The notes: generated by a model from the letters alone, not told the origin. A stretch of DNA of 64,000 nt from Phytophthora colocasiae (GCA_018806915.1 JAGKQI010000098.1:4085822-4149821), one strand, 5' to 3'. Shown: positions 41,193 through 51,984, counted from the first letter of the stretch. Numbers and translations are program-made.

Positions 41193-42104
41193 CTATAGCG
41201 TCACGGAATCGCTGCTTTCTTCAGGCCGGGGCTTCGTCGTGGTCTCCTCCGCTTCGGATTCCGTTTCGCTCTTACCGTCCGCTGGTTGAGGCTGCGTTTC
41301 TGTCTCAACCTTTGCGTCTGCTTCCTTCTCCGTCGTAGCTTCCGCTTCTGTCTTTGTCTCCGTCTTGTCTCCCTCAGCTTGTGCTGTCTGCCCATCTGCG
41401 CCTCCAAGGTGCAGGATCTCCGCAAGTGACGGCAAATTGCTGTTGCCGGTCGACTCTTGAGTGGCATCGGCTGATGTCGCTGTAGCTGCTTCCGCCGTGG
41501 TCTCCTCCGCCTTGACTTCCAAGTCCACCTCCATTGGCTCCACCTTCTCTCCCTGATTAATTGTAGCCTGTTGAGCGAGAATAGTGAGCAGTTGATCGCT
41601 AGTAGCGCCGGCCGCGGCAGCTACAGCAGCTTCCGAGCCAGGCTTGAGCTGAAGGTCAGCCACGCCATAAGGCGACACAATGGTCTTGGGCTCCCCATTA
41701 ACGTCGGCCTTTGTATCCACTGGCGCGGGGCTGTCATTCGTCGTAGTCATGGTAGTGTCTTCATTATTTACGGTTGTCTTCTTCTGGTTGCGCAGGCCAC
41801 GCTGGCGACGGTGGATCTTCTGGCGGTACTTCTGCGCGTGGGTCATGGTCTGTCTTGGGGTTTTCGTACCGATAAAGTCGGCCACTTTCTTCCAGGGACC
41901 GGCCGGGAACTTCTCCAGCGCCGCGAGGAAGCGCTCGTGCTCCTCTTTGGTCCACATTTGGATTTTGCTCTTGGCTGACATGACTACAGCGCCCGCCTTG
42001 GCCTCTGTGGGGCGCAAGCGGATCACTTTCTCCTTGGCTGCTCCGCCCGTGGCGTCCGGCGCCTGTTCAAAGAGCTGGTTGTACACACTGCGAGAGATCG
42101 TCAT
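41193..42104 (-). CDS. Single-Myb (SHAQKYF-like) transcription factor
   Basis: 303 residues from ATG 42104. A single Myb-like helix-turn-helix lies at ~47-107. Its tryptophans are in MWTKEEHERFLAALEKF and PAGPWKKVADFIG, and it ends TMTHAQKYRQKI, a variant of the plant/protist SHAQKYF motif. A short N-terminal box (MTISRSVYNQLFEQ ... IRLRPTEAKAG) is shared with the neighbour at 44607. The C-terminal ~120 residues are alanine/threonine/glutamate-rich and acidic, possibly an activation region. Nuclear DNA-binding protein by family; targets unknown. It is head to head with its paralogue, 2.5 kb away. Confidence 0.88.
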   Translation of the reverse strand: MTISRSVYNQLFEQAPDATGGAAKEKVIRLRPTEAKAGAVVMSAKSKIQMWTKEEHERFLAALEKFPAGPWKKVADFIGTKTPRQTMTHAQKYRQKIHRRQRGLRNQKKTTVNNEDTTMTTTNDSPAPVDTKADVNGEPKTIVSPYGVADLQLKPGSEAAVAAAAGATSDQLLTILAQQATINQGEKVEPMEVDLEVKAEETTAEAATATSADATQESTGNSNLPSLAEILHLGGADGQTAQAEGDKTETKTEAEATTEKEADAKVETETQPQPADGKSETESEAEETTTKPRPEESSDSVTL

Positions 42105-42259
42105 TATGGTTTAACCCTTTTACTGAGCTGTCCGTGGTGGCCGCCTAAAGGTAAAGTGAGCGCCGCGCGAAGGCTATCGATGGTGGTGGATGAAGCCTCC
42201 AAAGCTGTCGCGACAGGACGGCGTGTAGGGTTACACACGTACATGGACTTGTACCCATT

Positions 42260-43300
42260 CTACTCGATTGCACGCGGTTGGCCAAAATTCGGACGTGGGT
42301 TCAAACTGAATCTCTGAAATAACTTGGCATTTGTATGTGGAAAAGAGAGCAAGAACCAAAGATCGTTCGGATCTATCTTGTTGCTGGCTTGCCTAAAGCT
42401 AGCTAGCAGCTCTACATACATATAATAAAGCTTCGGCCTGCCGCTACATGGAGTGCATGTACATGTTATGCTGCGTTTCAAAACGTGCGGCGTGGTGTCA
42501 CGTCGATGCCGAGTTGCTTGCGGCCGTAGGGGCGTCTGGTCTTTTGGCTTGGTGGTGCATGCATGCTGGCAACATGCGCCAAGCCAAGTTGCTTCGAAGT
42601 ATGTCTGTAGCAAATCACAGTGGCCGGCTGGCGCATGAGCAGTGTATCCATCGCCGCCTATGTCAAGTTGCTCCAGCGGCAGCAGGTTGAACTGCGCATG
42701 AGTGACGAGGATGTCGAGGTCGCCCTGCGCGTGCAGCTGCAAACGGAGACCGAGCGAGTCGAACGTCACCAGCGGATTTTTCTGGGCGGCGTGCGAGCTC
42801 AGGTGCCAGTGAGACACCATGTCTGGTCGAGAGTGAGCTCTACCTCTGCGAGTCGAGTCGCAATGGCCTCGCAGCATATTTCGCGCAGCAGCAGAACTGT
42901 CTTGCAGGTTGTAGATTTCCGCTTGCTTCGCAATGAGATGGCTGCCGCAGCAGGCATCTCTCTGTCGTGTGATGGCTACAGATTTTTAGAACGCAAAGCT
43001 TCGCGCTCCATTTTCATATCCGCTCGGCAGGTCTTGTGCAGAGACTCAGCTTTGCGCAAGTCCCTCGCGTTGTTCAATTTCAACGGGACGCCACGCGTGC
43101 CCGTCGCAGCGTGAGTAAGGCGCGTGCCCGTGGCTTCGCATGCCTGTTAGAGACGTCGGAGGAAAGAGAGGAAGCAGTGCCGTCTTCATAGGCGCCGTGT
43201 CGCCGCTGGATTGTTGGACTCGCGTCGCCCTTGGTGGAGAAGCTCGCGGCAGTGTCGATGTCGAAGGGCGGACTGACTCCAGGCCGAGCCATTATTGCAC
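42260..43300 (-). other. Unresolved possible gene, open frames on both strands
   Basis: The minus strand is open from 42877 (and upstream to about 42950) to 42260. It carries a coherent-looking stretch (NPLVTFDSLGLRLQLHAQGD, VTHAQFNLLPLEQLD) with GC-rich third positions. A 69-nt GTAGAG..CCCAG stretch inside it could be an intron. Further upstream a coiled-coil-like segment (DMKMEREALRSKN, about 42980-43080) lies in another minus frame. The gap joining them (38 nt) would be short for an intron here. On the plus strand 42636-43114 (MSSVSIAAYVKLLQRQQVEL) is also open. I cannot decide the strand and recognise no family. Confidence 0.3.
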
Positions 43301-44606
43301 GTCTCTTTTCTGCCCCACACGCCACACTGGACCCACTCCTGGAAAACCAGCTGGCGCCAAACAAATGGGTCACTTCGACGATGAAATGGTTCCACCAAAT
43401 AGGACACTTCAACTTACATGCTGCATGGAAACCTGCACTGCATTGAAATTCCTGCACTCTGCTGCTGCGCTGCATGCTTTGGCATCCAAAATCTATGCGT
43501 CTGATACAAGTTATGTTTCCAACGGCACTAGCCGTTCGATCATTTTGAACTAGAAAATAGATCTGATCGGTAGCAGATGAAAGCAAGGTAAACTACATCC
43601 AGAGAAATTATTGCTCAAGCCACAGCGTGATGTATCATCAACCACCATCCACTGCGTGTAGCCAGCCACCTTCCTCACGGTTAAAAATGTGTAGCTCAGG
43701 CGAACGTGGTCCACGAGTGGCTGCTGCTCGAGAATCCGTCTGAAAGCCAGGATCTTTATCCGAGCTGTGGTCTGCTGAAACTGTTGCGAAAATATTGTTA
43801 GGTTGATTCAGGAAAGCAAGATGATCTAACAGATTACATGACTATCCGGAGCAAACACTGCATTGAACGTCTATCAAGCCGCCGTGTGCAGATCGTTGCC
43901 AACCAGGATCTTAGCCAAACATTTTGCGAAAATGGGAACGACATGTTGCCTTTTGGCTCGGCGCTGCATTGCAGGCCTCATGGGTTGACTCCTAGTGCCC
44001 ATTCCCTTGGCTTTGTTTCAGGGAACCCAAAATAACATCCGCGGGTAGGGTAGTGCAGCGCCGGACACATGGGTTCCGCTTGACTGCGGGGAGCGCGACA
44101 CACGCTGCGCCGCGGGCCCGAACCTCCCAGATGCCAGCGCGATCTCGCCAGACAAGCTCGGTTCTAGCAGCTTCATGTACAATGGCCACGTCCGCACCGA
44201 GACTGCAGCTAAAGCACGGATCTTCCGCCGCTGCAGGCCGCGTGTCGTCCCTGAGCGCCTCTTGCAAGAGGGAGCGTGTGCAACGTTGGCTGGCGAGACG
44301 ACCGACGAAAAGCGCCCGAAACAACTTATTTCGGGCCGCTCGATATCACTTATTTTCGGCTGTAGCCATGCAAAGCCGGTCCATTCTTGAATCCATCGTC
44401 GTATCCACCAGTAAGATGGGGCCCGTCGAGTGATCCATCAAGGCGTTGTTCCCGCTAAAGTGCGATCGGCAGCTCGCTCTTCGTGTGTCGCTGCTTGTCT
44501 GGACTGGCGCTAAGCCACCAAAGCCAATTCTTCACTTTCCCTCCTCTTTGTCACCACTACATGCATCGGGCCCAGGCGTGGGGGTGCTAAGAAGTGGGAA
44601 AGCAAG
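43301..44606. other. Intergenic region upstream of the second Myb gene
   Basis: About 1.3 kb. 43570-43990 shows nothing. A minus-strand frame at 43992-44324 has coding-like third-position bias (EALRDDTRPAAAEDPC ...) but no consistent start or splice partner. TTATTTCGGGC repeats in inverted fashion near 44320-44355. No gene is called. Confidence 0.35.
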
Positions 44607-45749
44607 ATGACGATTTCAGCCAATGTGCGCAAGGAATTGTTCGAGATGACCAACAGCGAAGGCAAACTCATCCGCATCAAGCCAACGGAGGCCAAGGCCG
44701 GCACGACCGTCTACTCGTCCAAGCAGAGCCAGCCGCTCAAGATGTGGACGCAGGAGGAACACGAAAAGTTCCTCCAGGCTATGGAGAAGTACCCGGCGGG
44801 GCCCTGGAAGGTCATCGCCGCCTACATCGGCACCAAGACGACTCGTCAGACGATGACCCACGCGCAAAAGTACCGCCAGAAGATCAGTCGCTGGCGTCGC
44901 GGACTGCGTCACAAGGGCCGCAAGCAGGCGGGGGACGACGGATCGCAGCACAGTGAAGCTGATGGCCAAGAGTATTCGGCCAAGGAGAACCTCTTTAAGG
45001 CCATTGAGTACGTCTCGGGCGACGAGATGGCTGGCCACTATGGTCGCATCGGCGTTGCAGCTACTGCGGCATCGTCCGTCAGCCCTACACGTTCGCTTAC
45101 GGGCGTTCCAGGGCACGAGGCCCCGAGGAGTGAGCTCTTCCGCTTGGCGGAGCTCGCGTCCATTGAGGTCATGAAGCAGGAGCCTGTGGCGGTCCCTACG
45201 TTGCCGTCCATGCCGTCGTCCCCCCCTGATGTGGAGATGGCCGACATGTCGAGCCCCGTAGTGATCAAGCAATGCCCCGAGGAGGTTGTGGCTCGTGCTT
45301 CTGTGGAATTCAGTGAGAAGATCCGCAAGATGGAGTGGGGCAACAACCAGACTGGCTTCATCCGGCCCAGCCCTGAGTGGTGCATGCAGAAGACCGAGGT
45401 GCGGCTCAGTCCGCTGCGGGCTTCCCCTGATGGAAGCCCCTTCCCCGTGCGCAAGTTCGGAGGCGTCCTCAGTGCCGTCACGGAGATGTCGTATCAAAAC
45501 GCACAGAACCGCCTGCCTCTTCCCCTGCCGGCAGCGCCGATGCACGGTATGCTATCCCCACTACGTGTCGCAGGCGCCGAGGAGCGGAAAATGCAGCAGC
45601 AACAACAGTGTGGTGCTGGCGCCTTCCGCCTGCCTCCACTGAATGTTGGGAGCACCCAGGCCCCCAATGCATACTCGATCCCTCCGCTGCGCTCGAAGAT
45701 CGACCCAAGCGTGCTGAATGGCCGAGCATACTACACACCCACAAACTAA
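44607..45749 (+). CDS. Single-Myb (SHAQKYF-like) transcription factor, paralogue
   Basis: 380 residues, ATG 44607, no intron. It shares with the gene at 41193-42104 the start MTIS, the box IRIKPTEAKAG and the Myb domain at ~45-107 (MWTQEEHEKFLQAMEKYPAG, PWKVIAAYIGTKTTRQTM, THAQKYRQK). A basic tail RWRRGLRHKGRKQ follows. The C-terminal ~270 residues differ completely: proline/serine-rich with repeated SPLR (RLSPLRASPDGSP, GMLSPLRV), which could be proline-directed phosphorylation sites. Likely a nuclear regulator; targets unknown. Confidence 0.88.
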   Translation: MTISANVRKELFEMTNSEGKLIRIKPTEAKAGTTVYSSKQSQPLKMWTQEEHEKFLQAMEKYPAGPWKVIAAYIGTKTTRQTMTHAQKYRQKISRWRRGLRHKGRKQAGDDGSQHSEADGQEYSAKENLFKAIEYVSGDEMAGHYGRIGVAATAASSVSPTRSLTGVPGHEAPRSELFRLAELASIEVMKQEPVAVPTLPSMPSSPPDVEMADMSSPVVIKQCPEEVVARASVEFSEKIRKMEWGNNQTGFIRPSPEWCMQKTEVRLSPLRASPDGSPFPVRKFGGVLSAVTEMSYQNAQNRLPLPLPAAPMHGMLSPLRVAGAEERKMQQQQQCGAGAFRLPPLNVGSTQAPNAYSIPPLRSKIDPSVLNGRAYYTPTN

Positions 45750-46922
45750 CTCTGTTGGTTGGGGCTGTGTCCCGACTGGTTGGAAAAGAGAAGCAACAAG
45801 AAGACGGAGTGAGCGAAGAACGAGACGAAGCAGACAGGAGGTGTTGGAGTTTGAGAGTGGCATGTGATATCTGCTGGTGCTGAAGCAAGAGAAGACGACA
45901 CAATCGAACGAGGGCATTTCCCGTGGAGAATGGACAAAAAAGACAAGAAAAATGAAACAAGACGAAGACGGAGACTGCAGCGGTCTGAGCCGACAAGTGG
46001 AGGCGACGAGTGATCGCAGCTCGAAGCCGCCCGCTCTGGCGGTGCGTGGGGACACTTCTGCTTCAATTGGATTATGATGGAGTTGAAGCGTGGCGCGGTG
46101 TATGATCGGGAGCTGACAGAGCGGGCGGGTGCAGAGCTTCGACTCACGTCAAGTGGTGTGAATTGCAATCTGGGTTGGCTGCGAGCAGTTGGGCCCAGTG
46201 AGCATGAGGGAGAATCACCCGTAGGCAAGTGGAACTTGCGGGTGATTGGCGTCGTCGTGGACAAGTGTGCAAACTTTTGATTGTGAACTTTTTTTTAGAA
46301 TTTTTGGACAAAATAGGAAGGAACTATTTAGCAAACCTGCGCGAGGTGACTGACCCTCGTGTGGGTTCCGCCTTGGCGGAGACCCAAGAACAGCAAACAG
46401 TATGGGAAAACAAAATAAAAACAGCATTGTAACAAGCATGGCTGCAGTTCTTCAGGCATTCATTTCGTGTAGGAAATATAGTTGCCATAAGGGCTATTCG
46501 TCTACTGGTTTGAGGTATGAGATTGGTGAAAGGATACTTACATGTAAGGTATCTGGTCTCAAGCGCAAAGGCTCTGTACTCAATGTGATCTCGATCTACG
46601 AGAAGCTATCACTTACCCTCAATTTCTTTGAGAGCCAAGCAGGTACTACACATGTATTTTCTTGAGCATTTCTGTGCACTCGGTGTGGAAATGTACATGA
46701 GCTTGCTGCTGCTGAAGTTGTGTGGATAAGTCTGTCACAATAAACCCTTGCTGCTTGAAGAAAATGAACACATGCTCTTATCGACACAACATGGCTACAC
46801 TTTTTTTTTTCAAGCGTCAAATCGGTTCGATTAGACTTCTGGCTCCAATAATCATGTGTATTTGACGCCGTTTTCTTCAAACGTTTAGTTTAACTTTAAT
46901 ACCCGTTGCCGGTGGTCTTGTC
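45750..46922. other. Intergenic region between the Myb gene and HPPD
   Basis: About 1.2 kb. The first part is probably 3' UTR of the Myb gene. Open frames on the minus strand (45478-46264) lie partly antisense to the Myb gene, are low-complexity and are not believed. A poly-T tract lies near 46800. No RNA gene or repeat recognised. Confidence 0.4.
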
Positions 46923-46937
46923 CTCATTTCCAAACTT
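46923..46937 (+). promoter_or_regulatory. Oomycete Inr-FPR core promoter of HPPD
   Basis: CTCATTTCCAAACTT fits the oomycete initiator plus flanking promoter region (consensus roughly GCTCATTYYNCAWTTT). It lies about 50-65 bp upstream of the HPPD ATG, the usual spacing, so transcription probably starts here. Confidence 0.68.
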
Positions 46938-46987
46938 GCCTTCGAGCATCAACTGTCTCCTCTTCGCATCTAAAACACATTACAAAC

Positions 46988-48241
46988 ATGGCTCCTGCTG
47001 CCGACATGAAGCTCGTAGGTTGCAAGAACTTCGTGCGCAACAACCCGCAAACCGATCGCTTCGACGTCCAGAAGTTCCACCACATTGAGTTCTTCTGCTT
47101 GGACGCCACCAACGTTTCCCGACGCTTCTCGTGGGGTCTGGGAATGGGGCAGATCGGCAAGTCCGACCAATCCACGGGCAACCACGTGTCGGCCAGCTAC
47201 GTCATCCAGAGTGGAGAGGTTAAGCTGGTGTTCACAGCTCCGTACGCACTCGAGACGGAGAAGGACCCTGAGGCGGTGAGTCCCCTCCCTGGTTACGACC
47301 CTGAACTTGCGCAGAAATTCGTTCTGAAGCACGGATTGGCGGTGCGCGCCTTGGGGATTCAAGTCGGAGACGCCAAGGCTGCGTACGAGATCTCAGTGCA
47401 GAACGGCGGTGAAGGAGTGTTGGCGCCGCATACGCTGACCGACAAGGAGTCGGGCAAGACGACTACAGTGTCGGAGGTGAAGCTGTACGGAGACGTGGTG
47501 ATCCGCTGGGTGAGTGGCGACTTCGAGGGCCCGTTCGTGCCTGGCTACGAGAAGTGCGACGCCCCGGACGTGAGCATCGGTATTCAGCGTCTCGACCACT
47601 GCGTGGGCAACGTACCCAAATTACTGGAAGCTGTCAAGTACATCACGGGCTTCACCGGTTTCCACGAGTTCGCTGAATTCACTGCTGAAGATGTAGGCAC
47701 GCTGGACTCTGGTCTTAACAGTATGGTGTTGGCCAGCAACAACGAGATGGTACTCCTGCCCGTGAATGAGCCGACGTTCGGCACGAAGCGCAAGAGTCAA
47801 ATCCAGACGTACCTGGAGCAGAACGTGGGTGCGGGTCTGCAGCACATGGCACTCAAGACGGACGACATCTTCCGCACTTTGGCGGAGATGCAGAAGCGCA
47901 GCTTCGTGGGCGGCTTTGAGTTCATGCCACGCCCCAACAAGGTCTACTACGAACAGATGCCGGAACGTATCGGTGACGCCCTGACGAAGGAGCAGTACGA
48001 ACAAATTGAGCAGTTGGGATTGCTGGTTGACAAGGACGACCAAGGGATTCTGTTGCAGATCTTCACGAAACCGCTAGGAGACCGCGCCACAGTCTTCTTT
48101 GAGATCATCGAGCGTGTGGGCTGCATGAAGGACATTGCTGGTCGCCTGGAACAGGCTGCTGGTTGCGGAGGTTTCGGAAAGGGCAACTTCTCTGCGCTGT
48201 TCAAGTCGATCGAGGATTACGAGAAGTCGTTGAACGTGTAG
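46988..48241 (+). CDS. HPD: 4-hydroxyphenylpyruvate dioxygenase
   Basis: Fe(II)-dependent oxygenase that converts 4-hydroxyphenylpyruvate to homogentisate, the second step of tyrosine breakdown; cytosolic. 417 residues, ATG 46988, no intron, normal family length. Two vicinal-oxygen-chelate domains are visible. The N-terminal one starts FHHIEFFCLDATN. The C-terminal catalytic one carries the metal ligands His204 (RLDHCVGN), His286 (GLQHMALKTDD) and Glu372 (FFEIIERVGC). The conserved C-terminal substrate-gating helix GFGKGNFSALFKSIED is present. All key residues are intact, so the enzyme should be active. An Inr-FPR promoter lies just upstream. Confidence 0.97.
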   Translation: MAPAADMKLVGCKNFVRNNPQTDRFDVQKFHHIEFFCLDATNVSRRFSWGLGMGQIGKSDQSTGNHVSASYVIQSGEVKLVFTAPYALETEKDPEAVSPLPGYDPELAQKFVLKHGLAVRALGIQVGDAKAAYEISVQNGGEGVLAPHTLTDKESGKTTTVSEVKLYGDVVIRWVSGDFEGPFVPGYEKCDAPDVSIGIQRLDHCVGNVPKLLEAVKYITGFTGFHEFAEFTAEDVGTLDSGLNSMVLASNNEMVLLPVNEPTFGTKRKSQIQTYLEQNVGAGLQHMALKTDDIFRTLAEMQKRSFVGGFEFMPRPNKVYYEQMPERIGDALTKEQYEQIEQLGLLVDKDDQGILLQIFTKPLGDRATVFFEIIERVGCMKDIAGRLEQAAGCGGFGKGNFSALFKSIEDYEKSLNV

Positions 48242-48438
48242 GAAGTGAGCGCTGTAGTGGGAGTTTGAGTTGTGAATAAAAAACTAGTGAATCACTTTCT
48301 TCATTGTCTTTGCTTTCTTAAACTTCGTACTGTGCAAGTACATCCTTTGAAGAGTTTTCGTGTTATGGTTTTCTTCACAAGCATCTTTCAAGAACGGTAG
48401 TTGGATCAATGGGAATCTGTATTGTTACTTTGACAATC

Positions 48439-50251
48439 CTAATCACTCGAAGTTCGGCTACGCTTCAAAGGCTCTACAGCGACGTTCTTGCTTGCACGCT
48501 TCTTCTTGTTCGCACGCCGCTTCTTGGACTTGCTGAGTTTCTCTTCTCCACCAGCGTTATCCACGTAGAACAGGCCATCTGCGTCAGTAGCCCCTTCCTC
48601 TGCTGCTTCGGCCGGGCTCGCATCCTGGGCCTTCGGCTTGTCCGAGTTGCCTTCAGCCAATTTCTGTAGATACTCCAGATAGCTCTGTGGAGGTAAACAC
48701 CAGTTAGAATTTCTCCCCAACAAGACAAAACACTGTTAAATAACTCACCTTCTGGACAAGAGGAAGCTCCTCCGTCGTCACGTCAGTCGAGTTTAGCAGG
48801 ATGTTCGCCATCTTGTTCTGGCCAAAGCATTTCTTCCACAACCGCTGCGTCACTTTTTCCAGGACAGACTTCGGGCTCGCAGTCTGCTCACGATCCAGCC
48901 AGGACATGAAGCTCGCGGGCAACGGCACACCAGCCAGATGAGCCATAGCCGTCGTGACGGACGGCAGACTCGACTTGCGTTCTACACGCATGAAATGTGC
49001 TGCGTTGCGTAGGCAAACGGCAGCCTCGAAAAGAACACGGTCCTGTGCAGCTGTCTTATCATCAGCAACGCTCTCCTTTGCTTGGTCGAATAGAGCCACA
49101 TTGGAGAATGCACGCGCATACACTTGGCCAAGGCAGTCAAGCAGAGCACGTCGATCTTGCTCGTCAAGAGCCTCGTCCTCATCTTCGTCAAGGTAAGTCG
49201 AGGGCTTGGACAAACTCTGCAAGAAGGTTAGCACTGACACGAGCCATTGGCCGCTGTGGTCAACTCCTCGCTGGCGCATCTGAGCAGCCAGCAGTACTTG
49301 ACGAATCGTGAGCTGAGCCTGGACAACAGCACTCAATTGCTTTTGCTTCTGCAGCTTTTGCGGCGACGCCTGCTCTTCCTCTTCATCCTCCGAGGCGGAA
49401 GACTCATCCGACGTCTCCTCTTCGTTGTCGTAGTCAATCGGGAAATACACCGCCAACGCCAACAATGCGCCGTAAACCTTGGCCATTTCTTCATCGTAGG
49501 CCACCTGCTTCAGCGTCTTGTTCTCCTCGGGGCGGTAAAACATCGTCCATGGAGCGTTCAAACTCTCAACATCTGAAACCTGAGCCAAGGCCACTGCATC
49601 TTGCACCGCGACACGCTCCAGCAATGCGCGCAGCTGCTGCACCTGCTTGGTCGCCTTATCGTCTTCACAGCAGCTCCAGTTACTGGGAAGAGCTTCCACC
49701 TGCTGCTGCACAGCGACAGCCAAGCGTCGCAACACTAGACCGCGCTTGTGCTGCTGCTCCAACGGTCCCTCGTAACCACGCGCCGCAATAAGCGAGAACA
49801 ACTGCACGAGTTCTTCAGCATCCTGATCATGAGTGTCAGCCGAGTGCTGCGCCACGTCAATACCAGCGTCCAGAGCTAAAACACCAGCAAGACGGAACAG
49901 TTTGTCGGCGGTGGGGGCAGCGGCCGCTTGCGTCAGCTCCAGTTCTGTGAGTTCTTCATTCAGCAACGCGCCATGCGTCAGTGGCGTCTTCTTAGCTTCG
50001 TCCTGCTGTTTCTGTACATAATCGACGTGCAATTCCCGCAATAGCGAGGCCAGCTGAAGCACTAGTGGCGCCAGGTCACGCGATAGATGCGCCTTGAGCT
50101 TCCCGCGCGGCAGTTTGGCCACTGCCTCCTCCAGCGTCGAGTGTAAGAAAGACTCATCCTTCCAGAACTGATTGCGCTCGGGCGTCTGCGTCCACTGCTG
50201 GAACACAGCGCGTGAGAATTGCGTGAGGAAGCGCTTCGTCTTGGCCTCCAT
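48439..50251 (-). CDS. Unidentified two-exon protein with lysine-rich tail
   Basis: Exon 1 is 50251-48749 (ATG 50251, MEAKTKRFLTQFSRAV) and exon 2 is 48684-48439. The 64-nt intron 48685-48748 runs from GTGAGT to CTCCACAG. 582 residues. Exon 1 is largely alpha-helical (LAPLVLQLASLLRELHVDY, KLPRGKLKAHLSRD) with an acidic break (DNEEETSDESSASEDEEEE). Exon 2 ends with a nuclear-localisation-like tail (KSKKRRANKKKRASK). Acidic plus basic tracts and helical repeats suggest a nucleolar or nuclear factor, but no family is recognised. If the intron were retained, a stop would come 19 codons later. Confidence 0.82.
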
Positions 50252-50718
50252 GGTCAATGACAACCAGCAATGGACAAGACAGACTCTGCTGAAAGTTATA
50301 CTAACCTGCTAAAACCTATATTTACGATTTGTATATGAGATGACAATTATAAACGTGATAGAATTTCACGTTCTGATAGTTAACCCCCCAACACTCACTT
50401 GTGTCGAGCCTTCGTAAGACAGTCAGACGACAAAGAAACGGTGGGTTGTGATTCGTCAAAAGGCCAAGCACAGCTTAGACGGTGAAGTACAAGCAGACGC
50501 AGTGAACGAAGTTACAAGTAAGTGCGTTTAGTCTTCCTTCCTCTTCTTCCTAGGTCTGTACTCTAATGTGTGCGTTTTGGTTGTTTGTGTGTGCTGCTTG
50601 ATGAGCTAGACGAAGCATAGTCATGACTTTCAACTGCGTGGTAGGTGGGAACTGGTTGAGAAGCTGAGCGGCAGGCTGATGACACCGGTGACGCAGAGCA
50701 TTGCTGCCTGCTGCTCAG
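50252..50718. other. Intergenic region
   Basis: 467 bp, no gene or repeat recognised; upstream region of the minus-strand gene ending at 50251. Confidence 0.4.
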
Positions 50719-51111
50719 TCATTGAGGAGGAAGGTAAAGTGCCGGTATCTCTCTCAATTGCAGCTCCAACATCATGCGCCATTCTGAGTACGTTTGACGC
50801 TTTTTTCGTGCCGCCAGGTCATGCGTTGATACTGACTTGTATTGGGGCTGGCCTTCGACTTCGTTCCCGAACCACCACAGATACCAACGTGCAGTACATC
50901 TGTGCTCAAACTCAAAGATTTCTGGAAGTGTGTGCAGTTTGCCATCACCTGGCCAAAGTGAATAATAGTTGTCGGTGAATAACTCTGAGGACAGACCGCA
51001 TCCGAGCGTGGCTAACGGTCTACGCATTGTATCCTTGAACTGCTGCTGCGTTATACCAGTCCCGTAAATCCACCTTTTTTGTTCCCGTAGCTTAGCAAAT
51101 CGAGGGGCCAA
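50719..51111 (-). pseudogene. Relic of a Crypton-like GCR1_C DNA-binding domain
   Basis: A minus-strand open frame without ATG. It reads ARWYLWWFGNEVEGQPQYKS then HDLAARKKRQTYSEWRMMLE. This lines up with the C-terminal domain of the Crypton units at 27721-34815 (LWRCGNKVKQWPPFRLLDGR then DMPDRKQQRRLSDLRFVMKK): the same W-LW-x-GN, P and K-x(n)-S-x-R-M spacing, with low identity. It is probably the last part of an old, different Crypton. No recombinase domain is seen beside it. Confidence 0.5.
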
Positions 51112-51535
51112 AGACTCAGGAAGAGCACAAACTGTAGCCTGAACTTGAGTACATACTGACTATTATACCACCATGAGAACACATTGACATTTAGACTACC
51201 ATTATCATCAAAGAAGCGCTCGCCGTCGGGCTGTGTAGCGCGAAGCCATGCTGCGATACCACGGATATCGATACACGGTCTGAGTTCGAGAAGAAGTGCA
51301 CGCGTTTCTCACATTCTCAGCACTAAGTACTCGCTCATCGTGGGCGAGTGGGTTAGCACGGGATAAAGTAAGCTCTGTGTTGCTGTTACGATGTGAAGCA
51401 TCTCGAGTCAAGGCAGCGTTGGTGGCTGGTGGGGCTTTAGAAGACGAGTGGCGGAGAAGGGGGGTCTGCCACGCTGAGGCGGATTTGTTTTAATGCTAAG
51501 GACCACAAGAAAACTCTTTTTGGCCAATGACAAAG

Positions 51536-51558
51536 AAGTACGACACCGTGTCGTACTT
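51536..51558. repeat. Perfect palindrome
   Basis: Arms AAGTACGACAC and GTGTCGTACTT around a single C. The right half continues into an inverted-repeat pair with about 51650-51690. Confidence 0.75.
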
Positions 51559-51690
51559 TTGGCTCAACAAAAGTTGTGGTTGAGATAATGTATATAACCC
51601 TAAGTATGCGAATAGTAAAAACAAGACAAACGAAAGATAATCAGTTCTCGTTGATGGCCAAAAGTAAGACCTAGTGTCGGACGCACCCTG
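51547..51690. repeat. Candidate miniature inverted-repeat element
   Basis: Left end GTGTCGTACTTTTGGCTCAA. The right end read in reverse is TCTTACTTTTGGCCATCAAC, preceded by a GTGTCGG-like segment. About 140 bp, AT-rich interior, no coding content. Terminal similarity is imperfect and no clear target duplication was established. Confidence 0.35.
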
Positions 51691-51984
51691 CCAAAACACA
51701 AGATTTGTCTTACGAAAACGCATGAATCAAGGTTGTTAATTGCAACATCGCTTTTTGAACTTTTTCAGTTAAATACAACATGTTAAGGACTGCACATTTG
51801 CATGGGTTTCTGCGCGGTTGCACGCGGTTAGGTAAAAATATTTACAAAAAACCGAAAGGGGATGAGAAATGAAATAAGTGCACGGATGAGTGGTCGTGCT
51901 TGCGCAGCTGGTCGCTTCAGGTCATTTGAGAATTCGCGGAAATGGTAGGAAGGCGTGAGACCCGTCGTGGGCTTATCCGGCATT

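Larger units (their letters stand above)
51112..51969. other. Left flank of the second transposon array
   Basis: No gene supported. It contains a perfect 23-bp palindrome (51536-51558), a candidate small inverted-repeat element (51547-51690), and, at its right edge, CCCGTCGTG (51961-51969), which recurs at the far end of the array. Confidence 0.45.

Noticed and set aside
42942..42979. 38-nt intron joining two minus-strand frames
   Set aside because: Shorter than any other intron resolved here (58 nt or more), so not used in a gene model.
45478..46264. Minus-strand frames of ~170 codons downstream of the second Myb gene
   Set aside because: Partly antisense to the Myb coding region, low-complexity serine/proline composition, no start context or domain.
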